DNA of 11,897 nt from Aeromicrobium sp. (GCA_023254755.1 JALRKU010000108.1:1-11897); one strand, 5' to 3'; shown: positions 6,161-11,897, counted from the first letter of the stretch. The notes: generated by a model not told the origin, from the sequence alone. Program-made: numbers and translations.

Positions 6161-6397
6161 ATGGATCAGCACGCATCAGCACAGATCAGCCGCGTCATGC
6201 TCACCGTCACCGAGGCCGGCGAGGCCCTCGGCATCGGCCGTGCCACCGCTTACCGGCTCGCCCGCGAGGGGGTCATCCCCACGCAGCTGTTCGGGCAGCA
6301 GCTCCGTGTCCCGGTCGGCTGGGTCCTCGAGCAGGGCGGCATGAACACCGGCGTCCTGCTCGCCTCCGCCACCAGCGATGTCGACGGGGAGACGTGA
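6161..6397 (+). CDS. AlpA/excisionase-like helix-turn-helix protein
   Basis: This 78-residue DNA-binding protein is of the excisionase (Xis)/AlpA type. LTVTEAGEALGIGRATAYRLAREGVIPTQLFGQQLRVP at about residues 14-51 is the typical winged HTH. Family members either direct excision with the cognate integrase or switch on element genes. The ATG at 6161 has no Shine-Dalgarno sequence and follows a repeated TGTTCTG motif, so the transcript may be leaderless. Its stop overlaps the Rep-like gene as TGATG, so the two are translationally coupled. An excisionase next to a replication gene is the arrangement seen in pSAM2-type actinobacterial elements. The family call is firm. A role as directionality factor for the large serine integrase is inference, because serine-integrase factors are diverse. 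Confidence 0.85.
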   Translation: MDQHASAQISRVMLTVTEAGEALGIGRATAYRLAREGVIPTQLFGQQLRVPVGWVLEQGGMNTGVLLASATSDVDGET

Positions 6398-7056
6398 TGC
6401 CCCTCGTCACCCTCCACCCCGTGTGCCCCAGCAAGCGCGGCAACAAGATCGTGCTCAAGTCCGGCGGCTTCGGGTGGCGCTCCTGCCACTCCTACGCCTG
6501 TCCGCTGTGCGGCCCCCGCAAGGTCCGTCGGCAGGCCGCCGTGCTGTCGCACATCGCCACCCACGCACCCCACGCCCGTTGGGTGACCCTGAGCGACGCA
6601 CCACGCGACTCCGCCAAGCGCATGAAGGCGATGCTCCGCCTCCGTCGCACCCTTCAGCGCCGCGTCGGACCGGTCGCAATCGGGTGGGTCACCGAGATCA
6701 GCAAGAACAACGCGTGCCACATCCACGCTCTCGTCCACGGCTCGCCCATCGAGCCGGGCACCATCGAGGAGATCTGGGGCGCGAACGTCGACGACAAAGA
6801 CGCTCATCCGAAGACCGGCGGCTACATGCTCAAGGCCGCCCTGCACCAGCCCGGATCCATCCAGCGCCTCGAGCACTTCGAGCTGAACGCCGGCCGCTCG
6901 TTCCGCACGCTCGGCCCGTTCTACGGAGAGCACGCCCGGTTCGGCGACGCCTGGCGCGCCACGCTCGATCCCACCGCCGTCACCGCGGGGGTCCATCCCG
7001 ACGACCGCACGCCCGTCGTCGAGCTCTCGCTCTTGGTTAGTAGCACCCACCAGTGA
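6397..7056 (+). CDS. Compact HUH-type rolling-circle replication initiator-like protein
   Basis: This 219-residue protein shows the three motifs of single-tyrosine HUH replication initiators in the right order. WVTLSDAP (residues 62-69) matches motif 1. ACHIHALVHG (106-115) gives H108-x-H110, the metal-binding motif 2. GGYMLKAA (141-148) gives Y143-x2-K146, motif 3 with the likely nicking tyrosine. An upstream cysteine cluster (C30, C35, C38 in SCHSYACPLCGPRK) resembles the zinc-binding start of many small Reps. It would nick an origin strand and remain bound to its 5' end. The ATG at 6397 overlaps the excisionase-like stop by TGATG; longer in-frame starts enter unrelated sequence. It is short for the family and has no helicase or primase domain. 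A relaxase role is the main alternative. This is a motif-level call. Confidence 0.68.
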   Translation: MPLVTLHPVCPSKRGNKIVLKSGGFGWRSCHSYACPLCGPRKVRRQAAVLSHIATHAPHARWVTLSDAPRDSAKRMKAMLRLRRTLQRRVGPVAIGWVTEISKNNACHIHALVHGSPIEPGTIEEIWGANVDDKDAHPKTGGYMLKAALHQPGSIQRLEHFELNAGRSFRTLGPFYGEHARFGDAWRATLDPTAVTAGVHPDDRTPVVELSLLVSSTHQ

Positions 7057-7395
7057 ACACACACCACCAGTGGAAGAAAACTTCCGCGGCGCGTCGTCGT
7101 CCACGCGGTCGCTCCTTGACAACTCAACAGAGACTCTCGGCCCGTCGGGTTGGGCGCACAATTCCGCGAGAGGTCTTCGCCGCCGGCTTCGCGCCCGGCC
7201 ACCACCTCGGTCGTCGTCCGCGCGACGTTGGTCACCAGCTCGACGTTGGCCACACGCTGGCCCTGGTCACGTCGGCGGGCACCGGGTTCACCACGGGCGG
7301 CCAGGCCCGCACGGGCCGGTCACGCGGTTCGGTGGTTCGGCCCCAGGGCTGGTTACGAAATGGTGTCTTTTGGGCCTCGTGGAACGTTCTTCGGC
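7057..7395. other. Structured, repeat-bearing non-coding region after the Rep-like gene (origin candidate)
   Basis: I find no convincing gene in these 339 bp. In order, CACCAGTG occurs twice at 7048-7055 and 7065-7072. GGAAG-AAAA-CTTCC forms a small hairpin at 7072-7085. TTGACAACTCAACAG lies at 7116-7130. An imperfect stem pairs GACTCTCG (7132-7139) with CGAGAGGTC (7167-7175, one bulge) around an inner GCCC/GGGC pair. An 18-bp direct repeat follows at 7223-7258. Hairpins plus short repeats beside a Rep gene suggest an origin. CTTGACA (7115-7121) vaguely resembles the CTTGA-type nick sequence of pC194-class plasmids, but that is weak. A GTG at 7053 opens an Arg-rich frame here that I judge non-coding. 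Confidence 0.4.
7223..7258 (+). repeat. Two tandem 18-bp iteron-like repeats
   Basis: The 18-bp unit beginning CGACGTTGG at 7223 is repeated directly at 7241 with 15 of 18 bases identical. Tandem 17-22 bp repeats near a replication gene can be iterons or regulator sites. Two copies are few, so chance in GC-rich DNA cannot be excluded. Confidence 0.35.
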
Positions 7396-7620
7396 ATGGA
7401 GTCTCAGGTGTTCGCCATCAACCACGACAACGTGACGATCTTCGTGACGCGCACCCTCGATCATCCCGACGCCCCTCCGGGCAGCCCGATGTACGAGGTT
7501 GAGTGTGTCGGGGACGGTGTGATCGGGGACGAGGTCGTGCGGCAGGTCTTGTCCGACCACTTCGGCGAGCTCGACGCCGAGCTGCTGGATGGTGCCGAGT
7601 ACCTTCCGCTGGACGACTAG
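7396..7620 (+). CDS. Small protein of unknown function, stop codon interlocked with the integrase stop
   Basis: This 74-residue acidic protein was not recognised. It begins MESQVFAINHDNVTIFVTRTL and continues with alternating polar/hydrophobic strands and YEVECVGDGVIGDEVVRQVLSDHFGELDAELL, a likely C-terminal amphipathic helix. Codon use and amino-acid composition look genuine. An in-frame ATG at 7360 would add 12 residues, and neither start has a clear Shine-Dalgarno sequence. Its TAG (7618-7620) and the integrase's TAG on the other strand (7617-7619) share the palindrome CTAG, so the two genes converge with no spacer. Transcription may collide there. It could be an antitoxin-like or regulatory element protein; nothing decides this. 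Confidence 0.6.
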   Translation: MESQVFAINHDNVTIFVTRTLDHPDAPPGSPMYEVECVGDGVIGDEVVRQVLSDHFGELDAELLDGAEYLPLDD

Positions 7621-9149
7621 ACACTCGCCAGGAGCGGACCGTCGGCGATGACGATGCGCTTGTCGGCGGTGTGCTTGCTCGCACGGACTCCCGGCTCGCT
7701 CGGGTTGACGGTCATGGTGACCAGCGCCCTGATGACCTCACGCTGCTGATGCAGGTCTAGGTCGGCCCACGCGTTCTGCACGCGCACGTGCTTGTCGAGG
7801 AAGCCCTCGTCGGGGATCAGCTCGCCGATCAGGCCAGCGACGGCCATGCGGCGCTCCAGGTGGCCCAGGTCGTCCTCGAGAGCGTCGCGCTTGGTCTTGT
7901 TGTCCTGGAGCAGGGCGAGAGCGTCGTCCAACCCGATCGCTCCGCTGGCCTTCGCCTCGGTGATCTTCTTGCCGCTGTCCTTGAGGTCAGCCAGCTCGAC
8001 GCGCATCGCCGTGGCGGCTTCTCTGTCGTCCTTGGTGGCCTCGAGCAGCGCGGGGGAGGGGTACATGAGCCGCGCCCGGATCTCGTCCTCGACCTTCATC
8101 TCAGCAACGTGCATGTCGACGCTCTTGCGGCAGCTGTTCACCACGCCCGGGCACTGGAGGAAGTCGCCGTGTCTGTTCCGCGAGACGCGCATGGGCGTGC
8201 CCCCGCAGGCCGCGCACTTCGCGATGCCCGTGAGCAGGTGCTTGGTCGCAGTGCCGGTGTGGTTTGCGTGCCGGTCCTTGCTCTGCTGCTCGATCTTTTG
8301 GCGCACGGCCTTCAGCTGATCGGGGCTGACGATCGGCTCCCACTTCCCGCCCTCTACGAGGCCACCGTCGGCCCCCTCGCGGCACGCGGCGTTGCTTGCC
8401 TTGGTCAGGGTCGCCCGGAACGATGATGCCCCCCACGGGTTGCCACGGCGCGTCTTGATGCCGTCGTTGTTCCACTCCTTCTGCAGCGTGTAGAGCTTCG
8501 CGCCGTCGAGGAAGCGCAGGATCGTTTTCTTGAGCCGCTCGGCTTCTTCGGGGACCTGCTCGAGCTGCCACTCCTTGCCCTGCTCCACGAGCCGGTACCC
8601 GTACCCGGCGATGCCGCCGTGGGCGATGCCCTCCCGGCGCTTCCGGTCGTTCTCGTCGCGCTGGCGCTCGCCCTTGCGGTTCAGCTCGTAGAGCGCGACG
8701 TCGGCCATGATGCTGGCGGTCAGGAAGTTCGACGCGACGCTGAGGTCGAGCGGGTGCTTGTCGTTGCTCGACTGGTAGATCGTGACCTTGTGCTTGCCGA
8801 TGGCCGCGACGAGCGCCTGCAGGTCGGCAGGGTGCCGGTAGAGGCGATCCAGATGGCGCACGATGATGTGGTCGAATTCGCCGCGCTCAGCGGCCTCGAG
8901 CATCGCGGCGAACGCTGGACGTCGAGGCTTTGTCGGGTCGTCCGGGTTGAAGCAGGGCTTCGCTGCGGTGCGGTTGTTGTCTGTGTATACGTGCTTCTCG
9001 CTGATCGTCCAGCCGTGGGCCGAGTCAGCTGCCAGCTTGCGCGCGTGCTTCTCCTGCTCGACGACGTTCGTGTCGTCTCCGTCGCGCGACTCGCTGAGCC
9101 GGCTGTAGATCGCGGCCCGCTCTGCCCGCGCTCCTACCTGCATGTTCAT
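7617..9149 (-). CDS. Large serine recombinase (integrase) of the element
   Basis: This 510-residue large serine integrase, like phiC31/Bxb1 types, inserts a circular element into a chromosomal att site. The N-terminal catalytic domain (about 11-165) has AIYSRLSESRDGD with nucleophile S19 and R17, and RHLDRLYRH at 98-106. The recombinase domain follows (REGIAHGGIAGYGYRLV, then LYTLQKEWNNDGIKTRRGNPWGASSFRATL, to about 270). The zinc ribbon uses C312, C315, C333 and C340 (CAACGG and CPGVVNSC). A coiled-coil region rich in Leu and charge lies at about 365-435. Length and domain order are complete, so it is probably active. The first of two close ATGs (9149, 9143) is taken; the ribosome site is weak. 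It lies 12 nt after the premature stop of the interrupted oxidoreductase gene and converges with the small gene at 7396. Confidence 0.95.
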   Translation of the reverse strand: MNMQVGARAERAAIYSRLSESRDGDDTNVVEQEKHARKLAADSAHGWTISEKHVYTDNNRTAAKPCFNPDDPTKPRRPAFAAMLEAAERGEFDHIIVRHLDRLYRHPADLQALVAAIGKHKVTIYQSSNDKHPLDLSVASNFLTASIMADVALYELNRKGERQRDENDRKRREGIAHGGIAGYGYRLVEQGKEWQLEQVPEEAERLKKTILRFLDGAKLYTLQKEWNNDGIKTRRGNPWGASSFRATLTKASNAACREGADGGLVEGGKWEPIVSPDQLKAVRQKIEQQSKDRHANHTGTATKHLLTGIAKCAACGGTPMRVSRNRHGDFLQCPGVVNSCRKSVDMHVAEMKVEDEIRARLMYPSPALLEATKDDREAATAMRVELADLKDSGKKITEAKASGAIGLDDALALLQDNKTKRDALEDDLGHLERRMAVAGLIGELIPDEGFLDKHVRVQNAWADLDLHQQREVIRALVTMTVNPSEPGVRASKHTADKRIVIADGPLLASV

Positions 9150-9180
9150 GTGCTGATCTTTTCAGATTGGGTTCTCGTAG
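9150..9180. other. Element-chromosome junction (hybrid att site) inside the LLM oxidoreductase gene
   Basis: Reading the minus strand, the host gene runs through codons for Tyr-Glu-Asn-Pro (9179-9168) and then becomes unrelated sequence (ATC TGA AAAGATCAGCAC) leading into the integrase ATG at 9149. Homologous LLM proteins continue after ENP with a conserved LYMAED-type segment, so the crossover should lie around 9168-9176. No second copy of GAGAACCCA or its complement giving the partner junction was found in the window. The exact core dinucleotide cannot be fixed from one junction. Confidence 0.65.
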
Positions 9181-9428
9181 CGCATGTCGATGACGCCGGT
9201 GCCGAGCTCGATGCGGCTCGTCTTCGCCCCCGCGGCCGCGAGCAGCGGGAACGGTGACGCGAGCTGGCGGGCGAAGTGGTGCACGCGGAAGTAGGCGCCG
9301 TCAGCGCCCAGCTCCTCGGCCGCCACGGCCAGGTCGATCGACTGCAGCAGCACGTCGGACGCGGTCTGGGCACCCGAGGTGGGGTGCGGGGTCCAGTGGC
9401 CGAAGGACAGGAATCCGATGTTCTTCAC
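9162..9428 (-). pseudogene. LLM-class flavin/F420-dependent oxidoreductase, 5' fragment truncated by element insertion
   Basis: This 88-codon frame is the N-terminal quarter of a luciferase-like monooxygenase-family protein of normally about 340 residues. The conserved beginnings MKNIGFLSFGHWTP, DLAVAAEELGADGAYFRVHHFA, SPFPLLAAAGAKTSRIELGTGVIDMRYENP are all present. The TIM barrel therefore stops after its second or third strand and cannot be functional. After Pro the frame adds one Ile and a TGA that come from the element. The start is GTG at 9428 (overlapping ATGTG); no good ribosome site was seen. The remaining two thirds of the gene, expected on the minus strand beyond the other element end, is not in the window. 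The truncated gene probably lends its promoter to the integrase. Confidence 0.88.
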
Positions 9429-9462
9429 ATTTCAACTAACTGGTGAGGTGGTCGATCTGTTC

Positions 9463-9525
9463 CCGGTCGATCAGAGGAGGCCGGCATCGTGCCCACCGGT
9501 CGATCAGAGGAGACCGGCATCGTGC
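9463..9525 (-). repeat. 33-bp tandem duplication at the 3' end of the response-regulator gene
   Basis: The 30-bp segment 9463-9492 matches 9496-9525 at 29 of 30 positions, a period of 33 bp. Read on the minus strand, both copies encode HDAGLL followed by TGA, in the same frame. The duplication therefore copied the last codons and the stop of the response-regulator gene into its own downstream region. Confidence 0.9.
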
Positions 9526-10163
9526 ATGGCGATGGCGACCTGGACGCGGTTGGTGGCGTCGAGCTTGTCGAACAGGTGCGAGATGTGGGCCTTGACGGTC
9601 GCGACGCTCATGAACAGGGAGGCGGCGATCTCGGCGTTGGAGGCGCCGCGGCCGACGGCGAGGGCCACCTCGCGCTCGCGATCGGTGAGGGTCGCGACGC
9701 GGTCGGCGACGGCGCTCTGTCGGTCGTCGGGCGCGGACTCGGTGACCTGACGGATCAGCTGCGCCGTGATGGTGGGGGAGAGCATCGGATCACCCGCGGC
9801 GACGCGACCGATGGCCTCGACGATCTCGGCGGGCGGCGTGTCCTTGAGCAGGAAGCCCGTGGCGCCGGCCGCGAGGGCGCGGACGACGTACTCGTCGGCG
9901 TCGAACGTCGTGAGGATGATGATGCGCGGCGCGCCGGGTGCGGCGAGGATGCGCGACGTGGCCTCGAGGCCGTCCATGACCGGCATGCGGATGTCCATCA
10001 GGACGACGTCGATGCCGCCCTCGGCCACCCGCGCGACGGCCTGTCGCCCGTCGGAGGCCTCGGCGACCACGTCGAGGTGCTCCGAGCCGCCCAGCATCAG
10101 GGCGAGGCCCGACCGGACGAGCGCGTCGTCGTCGACGAGGAGCACGCGGATCACGTCGGCCAC
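9504..10163 (-). CDS. NarL/LuxR-family two-component response regulator
   Basis: This 219-residue transcription factor is phosphorylated by the kinase encoded just upstream. The receiver domain (about 5-120) has the acidic pocket DDD at 11-13, phospho-acceptor D57 in VLMDIRMP, Thr at LTTFDA (84-89) and K107 in LLKDTP. The LuxR-type output domain (about 155-215) reads LTDREREVALAVGRGASNAEIAASLFMSVATVKAHISHLFDKL. The start is GTG at 10163, giving the canonical VADVIRVLLVDDD; it overlaps the kinase stop by 13 bp, so translation is coupled. Longer frames upstream encode only an Arg/Pro-rich shadow of the kinase. The terminal HDAGLL is duplicated downstream. A likely target is the divergent ABC transporter. 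Confidence 0.95.
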   Translation of the reverse strand: MADVIRVLLVDDDALVRSGLALMLGGSEHLDVVAEASDGRQAVARVAEGGIDVVLMDIRMPVMDGLEATSRILAAPGAPRIIILTTFDADEYVVRALAAGATGFLLKDTPPAEIVEAIGRVAAGDPMLSPTITAQLIRQVTESAPDDRQSAVADRVATLTDREREVALAVGRGASNAEIAASLFMSVATVKAHISHLFDKLDATNRVQVAIAMHDAGLL

Positions 10164-11305
10164 GGGAACCAGCCTTCCACGACGAAGTCGCCGGTGGTCG
10201 CGCGGCGGTGGTGGAGTCGGCCGCCGACCAGCGCGGCCCGCTCCCCGAGACCGACCAGGCCCAGCCCGGATCCGCCGGGGGCGGCCGTCGGCGAGCCGAG
10301 CGGCATCGGGTTCTGCACCAGCACGACCAGTCCGTCGCCGGGGCCGCCGGTCAGCGACAGCGTGACGACGGCTCCGGGCGCGTGCTTGCGGGCGTTGGTC
10401 AGCGTCTCCTGCACGACCCGGTACAGCGTGCGGCCGATCGTCTCGGGCACCGCGTCGAGCGCGATGCCCTGGGAGAACCGGATCGTCATGCCCGCCTCGA
10501 CCGCCTCCTCGACCAGGCCCGGCAGGTCGCACGCGGTCGGCTGCGGACGCTCCGGTGCGGCGTCGCCGGCGTCGTCGCGCAGCACGCCGAGCACCTCGCG
10601 CAGCTCGGCGAGCGCCTGGTGCGACGTCTTCTGGATCAGCGCGGCGGTCTCCTTGACCTGGGCGGGGTCGAGGTCATCGCGGTACGCGAGAGCGCCCGCG
10701 TGCATCGTGACGAGCGAGATGCGGTGCGCCATGACGTCGTGCATCTCACGGGCGATCCGCGCGCGCTCGGACGACCGGGCCTGCGACACCCGCATCGCCT
10801 GCTCGGACTCGGCGCGCGCCGCCCGGTCGGTCAGCGTCGCGACGAGCTCGCGCCGCGAGCCGATGTAGAGGCCCCAGCCGACCGACACCGCGATGATCGC
10901 GGCGACGAAGGGGATCGAGATGGCCCACATCTGCGGCAGCGGCAGCAGCGCGATCTGGATCATCGCGACGACGTAGGACAGGATCGCGATCGGGACGATC
11001 TCGCGCCACCGGCGGCGCGTCGACAGCGACACGAGGGCGAGGGTCGCGGGGCCGCCGCAGGACGCCGATCCGATCGAGGCCAGGTTGACCACGACGTTCA
11101 CGGCGATCGGGTGGGACCGCCGCCACCGCAGCAGCACGAGGCAGACGAGGCCCGCCGCGAGGTCGGCCCAGAACCACGCCGGTCGGTGCTCGAGCTGCCA
11201 GACCGCGATCTGGAACCAGGCGAACCCGCTGATGACGAGCACCACGACGAGACGCCACGCGCGGTCCCACGTCGAGAGCGGCGGCTGCACGTCGAGGGGG
11301 TCCAC
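10151..11305 (-). CDS. NarL-type (HisKA_3) sensor histidine kinase
   Basis: This 384-residue membrane kinase has four to six hydrophobic segments in the N-terminal 150 residues (about 18-37, 47-60, 68-95, 103-120, 127-148) with very short loops, so it probably senses the membrane or an associated transporter. The dimerisation helix with the phospho-acceptor is RARIAREMHDVMAHRIS, H189. The ATPase domain carries the N box (QETLTNARKHA, 299-309) and G box (GSGLGLVGLGERAALVGG, 345-362). The start is GTG at 11305; TAGCCT at 11313-11318 on the minus strand could be a -10 box close to it. The gene overlaps its response regulator by 13 bp, forming an HK-RR operon divergent from an ABC ATPase gene, a common actinobacterial drug- or lipid-efflux control layout. 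Confidence 0.95.
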   Translation of the reverse strand: MDPLDVQPPLSTWDRAWRLVVVLVISGFAWFQIAVWQLEHRPAWFWADLAAGLVCLVLLRWRRSHPIAVNVVVNLASIGSASCGGPATLALVSLSTRRRWREIVPIAILSYVVAMIQIALLPLPQMWAISIPFVAAIIAVSVGWGLYIGSRRELVATLTDRAARAESEQAMRVSQARSSERARIAREMHDVMAHRISLVTMHAGALAYRDDLDPAQVKETAALIQKTSHQALAELREVLGVLRDDAGDAAPERPQPTACDLPGLVEEAVEAGMTIRFSQGIALDAVPETIGRTLYRVVQETLTNARKHAPGAVVTLSLTGGPGDGLVVLVQNPMPLGSPTAAPGGSGLGLVGLGERAALVGGRLHHRRATTGDFVVEGWFPWPT

Positions 11306-11384
11306 CTGACCAGGCTAGAGGCGCGGGCGCCCCTGGACCTCGGACGATCGGTGGAACCCCCTACGACTTTCGGCCAGGCGATGT

Positions 11385-11396
11385 GGCCGCGCGGCC
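11385..11396. promoter_or_regulatory. 12-bp perfect palindrome between the kinase and ABC genes
   Basis: GGCCGCGCGGCC is a perfect palindrome 37 bp upstream of the ABC ATPase start in the 128-bp divergent gap. It may be an operator for the NarL-type regulator, but such GC palindromes also arise by chance in this DNA. No clear -35/-10 pair was fixed. Confidence 0.3.
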
Positions 11397-11433
11397 GATG
11401 GTCGTCGTCGGCGCCTCGGTCCAGGATGGAGTC

Positions 11434-11897
11434 ATGATCACCGTTGAGAACCTCACGAGGACGTACGGCCCGTTCCGCGCCGTCGACGACGTGTCGTTCG
11501 TCTGCCAGCCGGGCAAGGTGACCGGGTTCCTCGGTCCCAACGGCGCCGGCAAGTCGACCACGATGCGCGTCATGACCGGCCTCACCCCGCCCACGGCGGG
11601 CCAGGCCCTGATCGGGGGCGTCCGCTACGAGGACATCCCCAACCCCGGCACCCAGGTGGGTGTGCTGCTCGACGCGTCGGCCCAGCACGCCGGCCGCACC
11701 GGCCGCGAGATCCTGACGCTGTCGGCGCTCACGATGGGCCTGCCGACGAGCCGTGTCGACGAGATGCTCGAGCTCGTCAGCCTCACGTCGGCCGAGTCCA
11801 AGCGCCGCGTCAAGAACTACTCGCTCGGCATGCGCCAGCGCCTGGGCATCGCGCACGCGCTGCTCGGTGACCCGAAGATCCTCATGCTCGACGAGCC
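11434..11897 (+). CDS. ABC transporter ATP-binding protein (3' end outside window)
   Basis: The first 154 codons of an ABC ATPase that powers an export-type transporter are present. Walker A GPNGAGKST lies at 34-42, the signature YSLGMRQRLG at 129-138 and Walker B ILMLDE at 149-154. The VGVLLDASAQHAGRTGREIL segment is characteristic of an actinobacterial drug/antibiotic-efflux ABC-2-type ATPase subgroup. The ATG is preceded by AGGATGGAG. The permease gene would be expected just downstream, beyond the window. The gene is divergent from the histidine kinase operon, which probably controls it. Confidence 0.95.
   Translation, partial: MITVENLTRTYGPFRAVDDVSFVCQPGKVTGFLGPNGAGKSTTMRVMTGLTPPTAGQALIGGVRYEDIPNPGTQVGVLLDASAQHAGRTGREILTLSALTMGLPTSRVDEMLELVSLTSAESKRRVKNYSLGMRQRLGIAHALLGDPKILMLDE

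Larger units (their letters stand above)
549..9168. mobile_element. Putative integrative element/genomic island with serine integrase, excisionase-like and Rep-like genes
   Basis: The right boundary is well supported: a large serine recombinase gene abuts an LLM oxidoreductase gene cut at Glu-Asn-Pro codons near 9168-9176. The left boundary is only inferred. It is placed at the codon-usage break in the 3' end of ctaD near 549, because the VKOR gene and everything after it use more A-ending codons than ctaD. The contents are two serine recombinases, a methyltransferase, a ParB-like protein, an XRE repressor, an excisionase-like HTH and a HUH Rep-like protein. That mix is typical of actinobacterial integrative elements. 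No FtsK/Tra-type transfer gene, relaxase of mobilisation type or phage structural gene is seen. The missing 3' half of the target gene leaves open that the element extends left of the window, or that more than one insertion is stacked here. Confidence 0.5.

Noticed and set aside
6250..7161. 303-codon minus-strand frame opposite the excisionase-like and Rep-like genes
   Set aside because: It has no family resemblance, and the plus strand carries the HTH, HIH and YMLK motifs and tightly coupled starts.
7053..7502. GTG-started frame overlapping the Rep-like stop (GTGA)
   Set aside because: The overlap looks attractive, but the product is Arg/Gln/His-rich without structure, overlaps the better small gene at 7396 and crosses hairpins and repeats.
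9489..10868. Long plus-strand open frame opposite the response regulator and kinase
   Set aside because: It is an Asp/Gly/Arg/Ser-rich shadow caused by high GC in the third positions of the clearly recognisable HK-RR genes.
10208..11437. 409-codon plus-strand open frame opposite the histidine kinase
   Set aside because: It shows Arg/Asp/Gly-rich low-complexity translation with no motif, while the opposite strand encodes all kinase boxes.
1..11897. CRISPR arrays, tRNA or rRNA genes
   Set aside because: No regularly spaced repeats of suitable length and no recognisable tRNA or rRNA sequence were found, so integration at a tRNA gene is not supported.

Overview
The window is very GC-rich. It carries an actinobacterial-type cytochrome c oxidase subunit I tail, an F420/FMN luciferase-like oxidoreductase fragment, a NarL-type two-component pair and an ABC ATPase. 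A high-GC actinobacterium is very likely. A Nocardioidaceae-like host (Nocardioides or Aeromicrobium) is my guess and is not proved by the sequence.

The layout is a mobile or accessory island between two stretches of ordinary chromosome. On the left is the last 196 codons of ctaD, whose codon use changes abruptly about 15 codons before its stop. A VKOR-family thiol oxidoreductase gene overlaps that stop by ATGA. Next come a small serine resolvase with res-like motifs upstream (1229-1388, 1429-1995), a 68-residue zinc-ribbon protein translationally coupled to a D12-class DNA adenine methyltransferase (2123-3227), and, convergent with it and overlapping by 32 bp, a ParB/Srx-fold protein with a long Gly/Ser/Ala linker (3196-4719). 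Upstream of the ParB-like gene on the same strand is a single-pass membrane-anchored protein of unknown function (4850-5638). It is divergent from an XRE-type repressor (5737-6027), and two GCACYGGTGC palindromes spaced exactly 42 bp apart lie between them.

The maintenance module follows: an AlpA/excisionase-like HTH protein (6161-6397), a compact HUH rolling-circle Rep-like protein (6397-7056), about 340 bp of structured, repeat-bearing non-coding DNA, a small orphan protein (7396-7620), and, convergent with it, a 510-residue large serine recombinase (7617-9149). The recombinase starts 12 nt after the stop of a truncated LLM-class oxidoreductase gene whose reading frame is cut at codons for Glu-Asn-Pro. 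The element therefore integrated inside that gene. The missing two thirds of the gene is not in this window, so either the element runs past the left edge or the junction region was deleted.

The right flank (9429-11897) looks like ordinary chromosome: a LuxR/NarL response regulator whose last codons are duplicated in a 33-bp tandem repeat, its HisKA_3 histidine kinase, and a divergent ABC transporter ATPase running off the end. The most novel candidates are the zinc-ribbon/methyltransferase plus ParB-like/membrane-protein cassette, the integrase sitting behind a captured host promoter, and the minimal excisionase/Rep/serine-integrase replicating element with no visible transfer gene.
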